Of a stretch of 64,000 nucleotides of DNA, positions 50,688 through 58,406 are shown in pieces. Source of the DNA: a virus. The translations under genes were made by a program, and so were the position numbers. The notes under the pieces are model-generated. The model saw only the letters and a list, made by a program, of their open reading frames with translations, was not told where the DNA came from and ran no database searches. Each line of letters opens with the position of its first letter. The first letter of the stretch is position 1. The stretch spans positions 1 through 64,000 of the IMG/VR virus record IMGVR_UViG_3300036046_000003, one strand, 5' to 3'.

Positions 50688-50693
50688 TTACCC

Positions 50694-51188
50694 TCACTTT
50701 CGATTGGCCTTCAATTGAAGTGCTAACGCACCCGCGTACTCGCGCTTAGAATATGCGGGCCGTGTGTAGTCGAAACCGAACAAGCGCCGTACTGCTTCCC
50801 GCTCGTATTGGCGTGCGTCCCGTTCGTCGGGGGCGTTTTCGTAGCCCCAACGCCGCACCGGCCCCCGCTTCTCAGGAACGTACACTGACCCGTTCCAATA
50901 CCAACCCCAGCGCCGATGCGACGCGCAGTACCGATAGTCGAGTACCCCCGTCACTTTTTGCCACAAGTGACGGCACTCGTGAGCAAGTGTCGAAAGTAGT
51001 TCGTCCTCCGAATAAGCGGTCGCCAGCCGGATCGTGTAGTCGCCTCCCCTCCAAGAAAACTCACCGCAACTATTTCTAGACCCGGGAACAGTTCGCCCCG
51101 GATAGAACTCCCAAGAAAGCGAAACCCCGGATAAACCAAGGTCTGCCAATACTTTATTGCGGTTGTCCTCTCCTAAAATGCCGTGCAT
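50694..51188 (-). CDS. Zinc metallopeptidase-like protein
   Basis: The protein has 164 residues. LAHECRHLWQ is an HExxH site (H-E-C-R-H) like SprT-type and related metallopeptidases; a downstream acidic stretch (DERDARQYERE) could give the third ligand. The WYWNGSVYV segment is aromatic. It may cleave a host or phage protein early in infection. Target unknown. Confidence 0.75.
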   Translation of the reverse strand: MHGILGEDNRNKVLADLGLSGVSLSWEFYPGRTVPGSRNSCGEFSWRGGDYTIRLATAYSEDELLSTLAHECRHLWQKVTGVLDYRYCASHRRWGWYWNGSVYVPEKRGPVRRWGYENAPDERDARQYEREAVRRLFGFDYTRPAYSKREYAGALALQLKANRK

Positions 51189-51351
51189 TGCTCGCCTCGC
51201 TAAATAAAATTGCCGCAGAGTTCCGTTTTATACAAACCTGTGCGCCCACGAGCTTGTTACGGTAACGATCCGCTCTCTGCGGGATTTACCGACTGTTCAC
51301 CAGACACGCGCCTCGCGTAAAGCGCTTCCGTGTCGAACGGCTGGCCGGTAG
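51189..51351. other. Short gene-free stretch before the tRNA-like gene
   Basis: The upstream side of 51188 has a TATAAA at about 51228-51233 (minus strand) as a possible -10 box. GTTACGGTAAC (about 51257-51267) is a small perfect palindrome. No gene is seen. Confidence 0.4.
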
Positions 51352-51465
51352 TGGTCGGAAGACTAGGATTTGAACCTAGACGACGCTCACCCATATACGC
51401 CCCTGGGCTGTTGGCGTCACCCCTTCCAAGCGTGGGGCGCGGCTGCCAGATTTCGCCACCTTCCG
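51352..51465 (-). tRNA. tRNA-like gene with an oversized variable arm
   Basis: The 7-bp acceptor stem CGGAAGG/TCTTCCG is complete, followed by A and an encoded CCA (51352-51354). The T arm CTAGG-TTCAAAT-CCTAG is perfect, and the D region (TGGCGAAATCTGGCAGCCGC) is Leu-like. The long variable arm pairs GACGC with GCGTC around 27 bases, giving 114 nt overall, well beyond normal class II tRNAs. The anticodon arm is ambiguous: a Ser-type reading gives loop TTGGAAG (anticodon GGA) with one mismatch in the stem; a Leu-type reading needs an enlarged loop. Confidence 0.65.
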
Positions 51466-51501
51466 TAGCCAGGGGCCGGTCAAAACGGCCCCCGTAGCGC
51501 G

Positions 51502-52053
51502 TTACTGGCCTTGCAGCTCCGCCAAACGGCTCTGCGCTTCGGCCAGCTCCCGTTCTCGGCGCGCCACTACTTGCCGCGCCGCGATTACTTCCCGCGTTTC
51601 ATTACCCATTGCCCGGTCGTAATCCCGCAGCGCCGCTTCAACTTCGCCAGCGGTCAATCCTACCTCGCGACGCACTTCCGAAATTGCGGCTGCGATAGAC
51701 ACAACTTCGTTTCGCAAAAAGGCGCGACAAACCTCCTCTTGCTCCAAAAGCGCCCCAACAAACTCTTGGGCCGCAGCGTAGGAAAGTCCCCGGCAGCGCC
51801 GCGCCGCCGCGATTACCGGACTTTCAGCCGCCGTAACGCCGCTCGTCTTTTGCAACCAGTCGTAGGCCGTTACAATGGCGGCACCCTCCAACACTGAAAG
51901 ATACCTGTCTTCCAGCGCCGTTTGCAATTTTGACCTATCCGCCCCGGACTTCACCGCCAGAAGGTCGGTAAGCTCGCGGACGGCCCCCTCGTCCTCGTAA
52001 CTACTCGTATCGACACCCCCGGCAATCCAACGCCGTACCGCGTCTATACCCAT
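51502..52053 (-). CDS. Unknown helical protein
   Basis: The protein has 183 residues; ATG follows AGGAAA. Mostly helix with a C-terminal coiled coil (RQVVARRERELAEAQSRLAELQ). Follows the gene at 52112 in the same leftward operon. No domain recognised. Confidence 0.55.
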   Translation of the reverse strand: MGIDAVRRWIAGGVDTSSYEDEGAVRELTDLLAVKSGADRSKLQTALEDRYLSVLEGAAIVTAYDWLQKTSGVTAAESPVIAAARRCRGLSYAAAQEFVGALLEQEEVCRAFLRNEVVSIAAAISEVRREVGLTAGEVEAALRDYDRAMGNETREVIAARQVVARRERELAEAQSRLAELQGQ

Positions 52054-52072
52054 TGGAGTTTCCTGTGTCTGA

Positions 52073-52094
52073 GGGGCCGCTGTTACGCGGCCCC
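52073..52094 (-). terminator. GC-rich hairpin between 52112 and 52053
   Basis: GGGGCCGC pairs with GCGGCCCC around a 6-base loop. No T-tract follows, so it may stabilise or process the mRNA rather than end it. Confidence 0.45.
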
Positions 52095-52111
52095 GCTATT
52101 CTTCGTCGGCG

Positions 52112-52903
52112 CTACGCCTTCGGGGCTGCCTCTGCCTGCGCCTTCGCCTGTAGATAGAACTTGCGGCCAAACGGCGGGGCAAAGAACTGGCCGGGGAACT
52201 CGGAGAACACATACACCGCCGCCGTCCCCAGCTTGTCGGCCTGCATAGTCGCCCACTTCTCGTTCGACACCCACTCCTCGTCAGCCTGCCCCCGGTTCCG
52301 CGCCCAACCGTTAATCTGCTCACCAGTTACCGAACACAACACCAGCGGGTTGTCGGTGGCCTCGCGGGGGTCTGCTGCGCGCTCGGCAGGAACCCACTTT
52401 GGAAGCAGTTCGTCCTCGGGAACGCGGCTGATTACCTTATCAAGCCAGTTCTTCGTTCCGTTTCCGTCCAGAAGGGCGTAATACTGCGGCTGGTCTACTT
52501 CAAGCTGATTGACAATATTCACGAGGTCGTTCAGTTGCGCGTCCGTCAGGTCAGCGCCGTCATTCAGCAGCCGACAGAGAAGCAAATAGGCATTAGATAC
52601 CTTCTGACCCTCCTTCGGGCGACCCAGGTACTTTGGTCGGTTCACGTCAATCCAGAAGAAGCGACCGTGACCCTTATCCTCGTTCTTATCGGGCCGCACA
52701 TACGCGAACTTAAACGAAAACTTAGGAACCCACACAACGTCCGGGTCGCTATCGACCAGGGTACGGGTCTCGTAGGACTTTTCCGTCTTCTCCGTCACTG
52801 ACAAAAACTGATAGACCCCCTGCCCCAGACGCAGATAAGGCCGCTGAATACGAGGCCGCGTCTGAGTAGCCTGTGTGTTGATTGCGTCTCCTGCGAGTGC
52901 CAT
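52112..52903 (-). CDS. First gene of a leftward operon; possible ssDNA-binding protein
   Basis: The protein has 263 residues; ATG 52903 follows AAAGGAG. It has a beta-rich first half (YLRLGQGVYQFLSVTEKTEK, WVPKFSFKFAYVRP, GRFFWIDVNRP) and an acidic/Ala-rich tail. It is the gene placed right after repeat R4, an operator and a strong promoter, which suggests an abundant early protein such as a single-stranded DNA-binding protein. That is inference from place and style; no motif proves it. Confidence 0.4.
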   Translation of the reverse strand: MALAGDAINTQATQTRPRIQRPYLRLGQGVYQFLSVTEKTEKSYETRTLVDSDPDVVWVPKFSFKFAYVRPDKNEDKGHGRFFWIDVNRPKYLGRPKEGQKVSNAYLLLCRLLNDGADLTDAQLNDLVNIVNQLEVDQPQYYALLDGNGTKNWLDKVISRVPEDELLPKWVPAERAADPREATDNPLVLCSVTGEQINGWARNRGQADEEWVSNEKWATMQADKLGTAAVYVFSEFPGQFFAPPFGRKFYLQAKAQAEAAPKA

Positions 52904-52964
52904 TCGTTCAATCTCCTTTTGTTGGCTTTCTTGCCGCGTCGCCCTCACTTGTGGCGACCGCCGC

Positions 52965-52993
52965 AGTGTAGCGCGCCCCTCCGCAAGCGTCTA
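52965..52993 (-). promoter_or_regulatory. Promoter TAGACG-17-TACACT
   Basis: Minus strand -35 at 52988-52993, 17 bp, -10 at 52965-52970. Operator site 11 lies 18 bp upstream of the -35 box and adjoins repeat R4. Confidence 0.7.
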
Positions 52994-53010
52994 CTAGTAC
53001 GCCGCACTCG

Positions 53011-53023
53011 TGCAGTAAATGCA
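53011..53023. promoter_or_regulatory. Operator palindrome, site 11
   Basis: TGCAGTAAATGCA at the operon-proximal edge of repeat R4; the equivalent position in R2 holds site 5. Confidence 0.72.
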
Positions 53024-53392
53024 GAACTTTTCTCCGTTCCGCCAAAACCTTGTCAAGAGATTTATGAGAAAATAGATTACAGTTTTGTAATGTGTATTTG
53101 GCTTTGGAACGCGGTAAAACCGAAATAGGTACCCCGAACTACCTGCTTCTACCCCTCTTTTTGTCCCATTAACTTGTTTTTAACTGGTATACTAAGAGGG
53201 CCTTTAGGGAGGTGGGGTTGTAGGAGTGCGTCTCCTCTAGAAAACGCGTTAGCGTTTCCGTCGAGCGGAGCGAGACGGGCCTGGGGGTGCAGGGGCGCGG
53301 CTAGCGCCCCGCGTAGTTGTACGTGTTGCCCCTACCCTGCCTAGTGTCGGCCTGTGCGGCCCAAAGCGGGAACTTCGGAAAATATATAGGGT

Positions 53393-53408
53393 TGTGAAAA
53401 GTATCACA
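53393..53408. promoter_or_regulatory. TGTGA-N6-TCACA palindromes in R4
   Basis: TGTGAAAAGTATCACA here and TGTGAAACTTTTCACA at 53547-53562, the counterparts of the two copies in R3. The second differs in the centre but keeps both half-sites. Confidence 0.45.
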
Positions 53409-53568
53409 ACCCTCCTCGTGTACCCAACACAAGCCCGAAGAACACAAAGACCGCTCTAACCCTACGGGTTGTGTAGGCTATTCCAGTTCCCTCTTCTTCC
53501 TATAGCTCTCTCTCTTAAAGAACCTTCTCTGTTCAAGTATATGGATTGTGAAACTTTTCACAGCCTTG

Positions 53569-53581
53569 TGCAGTTAATGCA
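53569..53581. promoter_or_regulatory. Operator palindrome, site 12
   Basis: TGCAGTTAATGCA, the R4 counterpart of site 6 in R3. Confidence 0.7.
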
Positions 53582-53744
53582 GAACTCGGGAAGAAGCGGC
53601 GCAGTTTTTCGCAGTTGCGAAGTAGAAGTACCCTACTCAGGTATACCCTTCTGGTTCTATCGTCGCACCTGGAGCTTCCCAGGCCCCTTGTAGGTCATTC
53701 TAGGAGAGAGCGGCGACAGAGAGTAAACGCACGAGGAGGGGCAC

Positions 53745-53787
53745 AAAAAAGAGACCCCCCTGAGAAAGGGGGGGGGTCTCTTTTTTA
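53745..53787. terminator. Bidirectional terminator
   Basis: AAAAAAGAGACCCCCC pairs with GGGGGGTCTCTTTTTT. It ends the leftward membrane/GIY-YIG operon just before repeat R4. Confidence 0.92.
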
Positions 53788-53794
53788 TTTGCTT

Positions 53795-54631
53795 TTAGAC
53801 GTTGCGATTGCGGCAGCTCGCGCAACGTAGCTTTCCGTCAGCGCCCGCTTTGCGTGCTTGTTTGATCGCCGCTCCTTTCGCGCCGGGGTTCAACGCGACG
53901 CCACAGTCCGCGCAGACCTCGTTCGGAATTACTTCAACGGGGGCCGGGAAGCTTTCAGCTTCGCGTGGAAGCGTCAACACGGACGGGGGCGCAGCGTCTA
54001 CCGGGCCGAAAGGTACGGCTGGTGCTGGCAACTGTGAAAGAAGTTTCGCCGCGAACGCACGGCGCTGCTCTACCAGGGCTTCCATTTTTCGGTCAAGTTC
54101 CTGCTGAAAGGCCAGTTCCGCCGTAATCGGCGCGAGACGCCGCTCTACAGCGGAAGTGGGAGTTTGTTCTAGCTCTAACTCTCGATGTCGCTTTACCCAG
54201 CCGGACAGACTTAGGTATACCCCAAACGGAGGAAGCGCCGCCCATACACCTACCAACAACGCCGCGCCTGCGGGCACTCCCCACAGAGAAAAATCGCGTA
54301 CCGCTGCCCAGGCCGAAGCTACCTCGGTTGCTCGGTACAGCGCCGACCAGCCCTCCACAAAGTTGGGCAGTACCGCAGCCGTCAACAGGCCGCGAGCCAA
54401 CCAATCTAAGGGCTTATCCCATAGCAGGTAGAACCGCGTAAGGATTTTTGCGCCAAAGGCCATACCCTCGAAGATAAGTACCACGAGTGCTGCGCCGAGG
54501 GCGGAGCTGTGCGTAAGCGCGGCGACGCCGTATGTGGCCGGTACACTGACGGCCAAGCAGATAAGCGCGAAGATAAGCAGGAAACTAGAAAGCGCGTCCA
54601 GCGAACGTTTTTTGTGGGCAGGGGGCTGCAT
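53795..54631 (-). CDS. Multi-pass membrane protein with C-terminal zinc ribbon
   Basis: The protein has 278 residues; ATG 54631 follows GGAGAAG. Four hydrophobic helices occupy about residues 13-145, a coiled coil follows (about 155-200), then a Pro-rich linker and a zinc ribbon CADC...CASC at the end. The plan (four helices plus cytoplasmic tail) recalls Spd/DUF2637-type proteins beside TraB-like translocases on actinobacterial plasmids, but I cannot show homology. Confidence 0.6.
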   Translation of the reverse strand: MQPPAHKKRSLDALSSFLLIFALICLAVSVPATYGVAALTHSSALGAALVVLIFEGMAFGAKILTRFYLLWDKPLDWLARGLLTAAVLPNFVEGWSALYRATEVASAWAAVRDFSLWGVPAGAALLVGVWAALPPFGVYLSLSGWVKRHRELELEQTPTSAVERRLAPITAELAFQQELDRKMEALVEQRRAFAAKLLSQLPAPAVPFGPVDAAPPSVLTLPREAESFPAPVEVIPNEVCADCGVALNPGAKGAAIKQARKAGADGKLRCASCRNRNV

Positions 54632-54639
54632 TGCTTCTC

Positions 54640-55059
54640 CTAGTGAATAGGGACTAGCGCGGCGGGCTGCGCAGCGAACCACAGCCAAAGTAGCGCCAAC
54701 GCGCAGAGGATTACAAGAAACAGTTTGAACCCTACTTTAAGCCGTCGCAAAAGCTTGCGAAGTCGCCGCTCTAACGGGTGCTGCGCTTGATTGATCGCGT
54801 CGTCCAGGGCGGCTACTGCGAACGCGGGGTCTACATTGAACCATTCTCCAGCAAGCCGCCATTTGGCAAGGCGTCTGTGTGTAGCTGCTTCGATTTCAAA
54901 CGGCTTTGCGACAGGACGCCAGCCGCGTAAGTAGAGCCGCTGGCTATTCCCCGTTTGCAGTTGGCTCCGCCGACCGCCCTTGCTTTCCGGGTGTCGGTTC
55001 GCTTTGCCGACCTTTACCGGGCCGTTATTACCTTCCTGGTAGACGTAAATACCTGCCAT
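54640..55059 (-). CDS. GIY-YIG (T5orf172-like) protein with a membrane anchor
   Basis: The protein has 139 residues. GIYVY and VKVGKA are the GIY and YIG strands; RRSQLQTGN, an H and GEWFNV complete a T5orf172-type domain (to about residue 85). A basic stretch and one hydrophobic helix (FLVILCALALLWLWFAA) follow. A membrane-tethered GIY-YIG nuclease domain is unusual. It is next to the membrane protein at 53795. Confidence 0.75.
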   Translation of the reverse strand: MAGIYVYQEGNNGPVKVGKANRHPESKGGRRSQLQTGNSQRLYLRGWRPVAKPFEIEAATHRRLAKWRLAGEWFNVDPAFAVAALDDAINQAQHPLERRLRKLLRRLKVGFKLFLVILCALALLWLWFAAQPAALVPIH

Positions 55060-55064
55060 TGCCT

Positions 55065-55361
55065 TTACAAACCCCCTATCCAGTCAGAAATACGCCCGTT
55101 GTGGTGTGCGTCCCATAGTGCGTGTACAAAGCGCTCCACTTCGTCCCGCCAAGACCACCACTTGTCTACAATCCTTACCCAACCCTCGGGCAGCTCCGCC
55201 TCGTCGTCGAAAGAACCGTACTCCCCGGTAGCGGGGTTATACCCGGCGGTGTAGCCCCCAGGTTCTCTTCCGGTCAGAAGCTCGTCCAGAGTAAACAACT
55301 CACGAATAACGGGCTTTCCTAGCTCCGCCGCTTGTGCCGCGAACTCCGATTGAAAACTCAT
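55065..55361 (-). CDS. Unknown small acidic protein
   Basis: The protein has 98 residues. A helix, then a G/Y-rich loop (GGYTAGYNPATGEYGSFD), then a W-rich segment (KWWSWRDEVERFVHALW). Not recognised. Same operon as the GIY-YIG gene. Confidence 0.55.
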   Translation of the reverse strand: MSFQSEFAAQAAELGKPVIRELFTLDELLTGREPGGYTAGYNPATGEYGSFDDEAELPEGWVRIVDKWWSWRDEVERFVHALWDAHHNGRISDWIGGL

Positions 55362-55444
55362 TGTTTACGCCTTTCTATTGGCTTAGAACCCGCTTATTTG
55401 TTACGCTTGTCGTTCTTCTCAGCGAAATACGCCAACACAACGGC

Positions 55445-55651
55445 CTAGAAGGACGTAGCGACGAAGGTGTACACAAGGTAACAATTCAGGCAGAGCAGCG
55501 CCCATAGAACGGGAACCCAGGCGGGCACCAACGCGGCCAGGACGAACAAGAGCGTGGCGCACAGCCCGAAGGTCGCCACCAGCGCGAAGGGCAGCTCCGC
55601 GTTTGTCAGTTCGTTTAGAACGGTACTCATAAAACGATTAGCCTTCGGCAT
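55445..55651 (-). CDS. Small two-helix membrane protein
   Basis: The protein has 68 residues; the ATG overlaps the upstream stop (TAATG). Hydrophobic helices FALVATFGLCATLLFVLAAL and WVPVLWALLCLNCYLVYTFV. Unknown role within the FtsK-linked operon. Confidence 0.6.
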   Translation of the reverse strand: MPKANRFMSTVLNELTNAELPFALVATFGLCATLLFVLAALVPAWVPVLWALLCLNCYLVYTFVATSF

Positions 55652-55896
55652 TAACTACCCTTCTTATCCAGTGCCGCGTTTTCCGCTTCGATATACCTGA
55701 TATACGCCGTCTCTAGGTCACGCGCCGCCTGCGCTGCTTTTAGCAGAGCCGCCGACAGTTGCTCGGCTTCCTCGAAGGAAAGTCCGCAGTATACGATCTC
55801 GCCAGTTTCAGCCCTTCCCTGTAGGCATACGTCGGTGGGGCCGAGACCCCACTCGCAGGCGACGACAAACACGGGAACTGAGAGTAAGCGCGCCAT
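55651..55896 (-). CDS. Unknown small protein
   Basis: The protein has 81 residues. Strands first (SVPVFVVACEWGLG, GEIVYCGLSF), then one long helix (EEAEQLSAALLKAAQAARDLE). No family recognised. Confidence 0.5.
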   Translation of the reverse strand: MARLLSVPVFVVACEWGLGPTDVCLQGRAETGEIVYCGLSFEEAEQLSAALLKAAQAARDLETAYIRYIEAENAALDKKGS

Positions 55897-55919
55897 TGGA
55901 CAAATCGCTTTCTGTGCTA

Positions 55920-56456
55920 TTAGGGAGTTTCGGAAATCTTTTTAACTAATGTACAGACTTTACGGTAGCGGTCGCCCCCGGTGGCCCCAAACACAAGGCG
56001 TATAGCCTCTGTTTTACTAGCCCCGCGACCTATTAGCGTGCGGACTTCCCTTGCCCCCGCTTCGTCCAAGGGCCGTGACGCCGCCGCTTCACTTACCAGT
56101 TTTCTTTCGCGGTCAACCCGCCCCCTTGCTTTAGCGGTACGAAACGGTGGTTCAGTCGCCGTGCGTGTTCCTAACTCCGCGTCCAGGCGCGCCATTGCGT
56201 TCCCCAAATGAAACAACTGCTCTACGCGGTCTTTAGGCCCGCTAAACCACTCATTGCGAAATCTATAATCCTGCAAAAGTTCGTGAACTTCCCGCTCCAC
56301 TCGGTACGGATTGGGCTGTTCGTAAGTGGCAACGACAGACTGCACGAGCGGGCAACCCGTTTGAAGGGTTTTCGTCCTTTGAAGCGCGTCGCTGTCTGTG
56401 ACCCCAATCTTAAAATAGTCCGTATCGCCCATTTGAATTAAATAAACAAGCCCCAT
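55920..56456 (-). CDS. GIY-YIG (T5orf172-like) protein
   Basis: The protein has 178 residues; ATG 56456 lies 4 bases after the FtsK stop. GLVYLIQMG and FKIGVT are GIY/YIG strands; RTKTLQTG, REVHELL and NEWFSG follow as in T5orf172 domains. The C-terminal half has a helix-turn-helix-like stretch (VRTLIGRGASKTEAIRLVFG). Coupled to the translocase, it may nick or cut DNA for it. Confidence 0.78.
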   Translation of the reverse strand: MGLVYLIQMGDTDYFKIGVTDSDALQRTKTLQTGCPLVQSVVATYEQPNPYRVEREVHELLQDYRFRNEWFSGPKDRVEQLFHLGNAMARLDAELGTRTATEPPFRTAKARGRVDRERKLVSEAAASRPLDEAGAREVRTLIGRGASKTEAIRLVFGATGGDRYRKVCTLVKKISETP

Positions 56457-56460
56457 TAGC

Positions 56461-58281
56461 TTATTCCTGACTTTTGTGTTGCTGCGCGGTTTCCACAACA
56501 ATTTTTACCGCCTCAAACTCGTATCGAAGCCGCTGGTACGCACGTCCGCCGGTAACGCCTGTAGTCTTTTTTAGCGCCGTTGCTACCTCATTTCCGTTTG
56601 TTTTGTAGACCTGCAAAGTTTTGACTAGTACCTTCCGGTTTTCCGCAGATAGCCTTCGAAACACCAAAAGCGCCTCCTTAAAGCTAGTTGGTACAAACTG
56701 ACCTTCCCCCCTGAAAGGGCCGGAAGGCGCATTGTTACGCCTTGGAAGGTCATCGGAAGAGGAAGGCGACCCAGCTACCGCCAAGTTACCCACAGGTCTA
56801 CCTTCCGCCTTGCCTTCCGTGTTATTTACCGACCCTTCCAACAGTTCCGCCAGAAGGCATAGGCTATCCTCCGAAACCTCCCTGTTTGGCGCTTCGTTCG
56901 CTTGTACCCCCGCGAAGCCTGGATACGCAGGTGCCGCTATACTTTTCCGTGGAAGTCCCTCTACAATTTCGTCAAATCGGTCTTCGTTTGCTTCGGGGTC
57001 GCCGCGAAATATCGGCGTTCGCAGCAGCGTAAACTCCCCGCGAACTTTTGCCACAAAAACCCCCCGCTCCTGTGGCGGCGGTGGAATTTTGCTCGGTCGA
57101 AACGGCAGTGCGGTAGTGTCGCGTACTCCTAATGCTGGGCCGTCCTGAGAGCCGTCCACTAGCGCCCCAGCAAGCACCGTAGAGAGGTTCATTCGCCAAT
57201 CCAGACCCTTTCCTGTTGGCGTTTGCATAGATACCAACACCCGGATACCCAACGACCTCGCTTTGCTGACCAGGGCCGCCAAAAGCGCTTCCACTTCCCC
57301 TGTTATCGCGTCCATTACGTCCGTGACCACCACCACAAGCAGCGGCAGCTCAGCGACCCCGCCTTGCGCCGCCCGTTTGTTGTACTGTTCTCGCGTTCGG
57401 CAGCCCGCCGAAACAAGCAACTCCTGGCGGCGCTCGGCCTCGGCGTCAATGACCTTGCAAGCCATTAGAATAGCTTCGCGGCCCTTTTTACCGTAGCCCC
57501 CCGCAGGCGGAAAGAACATATGAGACAGCCCCGACAGGGCGGGCACTAACCAATCTGATTTACCGTCCAGGAACGCAAACTGTAGCGTTTCCGGCCCGTT
57601 TCGGCTCGCCAAAAGCGCGAACCAACAGCGCAAGAGTGCGTCTTTTCCCGCCCCGCTCGTACCGTAAATACCTATATGAAGCAAATCCAGGGCAAGATCG
57701 CCCCACACCTGCTTTCCGAGATAATCTGTGCCCAACGGCACTGCGGTTGTGCTGGCAGGAAACGGCTGAAACTCACCCAAAAGCACGCGCTTTGGAAGTG
57801 CGTTTAGTGCAGAAGCCATTGACGCCGAGGGGCTTTGCAAGCCAGCAGGACGGCTTGCCGCGCCTTTTAGACCGTCGTCATCTTCCCGGCCACGCCCCTT
57901 CGACCTCTCCGGGGGCACAGCCGAGGTTTGAGCCGTTGCTACGGCTTGCGAAGTCGTAGCGCTGGGCGGCGTTTTTGCCGCTAGTTCTTTTCGAGCGGGG
58001 GCGGACAAGCGCGCCGGTGTAGTCTCTACCAGCCGCACCAATCCCGGCCAGGAACCTTGCGCGTACGTATTCCGGGCCACCTGACGTGGGTCAATGGCTA
58101 AGGCTTTGCAAACGGCGGCGGCGACGGAGGGCGAACGGCGAAGAAAGTATTGACCGAGCGGCAGCAGGAAAAGAGGAGCTGCCCCAGCGGCTCCCCCTGC
58201 CACACCGATAGCCGCAAGCAAAATATCGGTCGCGTCGAATGGAGGTGGGTTTTTTGGCTTGTTCTCTATCGAAGTTTCCAT
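56461..58281 (-). CDS. FtsK/TraB-like DNA translocase
   Basis: The protein has 606 residues. A hydrophobic segment (about 18-47) is followed by a disordered linker, then the motor with Walker A GTSGAGKD (207-214) and Walker B VVVVTD (D321), and SMQTPTGKG as a sensor-like loop. A Ser/Pro linker leads to a C-terminal helical domain (about 525-600) in the place of FtsK gamma or TraB DNA-recognition domains. It probably moves double-stranded DNA at a membrane. The gene lies directly beside the palindrome array at 58407-58881, a likely recognition site. Confidence 0.85.
   Translation of the reverse strand: METSIENKPKNPPPFDATDILLAAIGVAGGAAGAAPLFLLPLGQYFLRRSPSVAAAVCKALAIDPRQVARNTYAQGSWPGLVRLVETTPARLSAPARKELAAKTPPSATTSQAVATAQTSAVPPERSKGRGREDDDGLKGAASRPAGLQSPSASMASALNALPKRVLLGEFQPFPASTTAVPLGTDYLGKQVWGDLALDLLHIGIYGTSGAGKDALLRCWFALLASRNGPETLQFAFLDGKSDWLVPALSGLSHMFFPPAGGYGKKGREAILMACKVIDAEAERRQELLVSAGCRTREQYNKRAAQGGVAELPLLVVVVTDVMDAITGEVEALLAALVSKARSLGIRVLVSMQTPTGKGLDWRMNLSTVLAGALVDGSQDGPALGVRDTTALPFRPSKIPPPPQERGVFVAKVRGEFTLLRTPIFRGDPEANEDRFDEIVEGLPRKSIAAPAYPGFAGVQANEAPNREVSEDSLCLLAELLEGSVNNTEGKAEGRPVGNLAVAGSPSSSDDLPRRNNAPSGPFRGEGQFVPTSFKEALLVFRRLSAENRKVLVKTLQVYKTNGNEVATALKKTTGVTGGRAYQRLRYEFEAVKIVVETAQQHKSQE
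57799..57811. promoter_or_regulatory. Operator-like palindrome, site 13 (within the FtsK-like gene)
   Basis: TGCGTTTAGTGCA, identical to site 7. It is inside the coding sequence, 470 bp from the start, where a bound protein could block elongation. Confidence 0.45.
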
Positions 58282-58309
58282 TTGCGCGTTTCCTTATGCG
58301 GCTGCTTGC

Positions 58310-58330
58310 AAGTCACTCTAGTGGCTTGCG
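58310..58330. repeat. Degenerate palindrome copy at the translocase leader
   Basis: AAGTCACTCTAGTGGCTT differs by one base from the array palindrome and is flanked by GC on both sides. It lies between the promoter at 58351 and the translocase start at 58281, as an operator would. Confidence 0.7.
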
Positions 58331-58350
58331 CGCCTCGTCTTGGTGGGTGC

Positions 58351-58379
58351 ATTGTATCCTTTCGCGCCGCAGCTGTCTA
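58351..58379 (-). promoter_or_regulatory. Translocase promoter TAGACA-17-TACAAT
   Basis: Minus strand -35 at 58374-58379 and -10 at 58351-58356. It lies between the array and the degenerate palindrome. Confidence 0.7.
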
Positions 58380-58406
58380 CTATATCTCCGCAACCCGTCG
58401 CGTTTT

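Larger units (their letters stand above)
53011..53711 (-). repeat. Intergenic element R4
   Basis: About 700 bp without genes, the reverse complement of R3, with scattered substitutions (more diverged than R2 versus R3). Hairpin arms are kept while loops differ, for example around the GCCCGAAGAACAC block. It points into the leftward operon at 52903, as R2 and R3 point into their operons. One frame that is open in R2 and R3 has an early stop here. Confidence 0.92.

Noticed and set aside
55395-55444. 14-codon leftward frame after the small membrane protein
   Set aside because: Too short, and no binding site at a usable distance.
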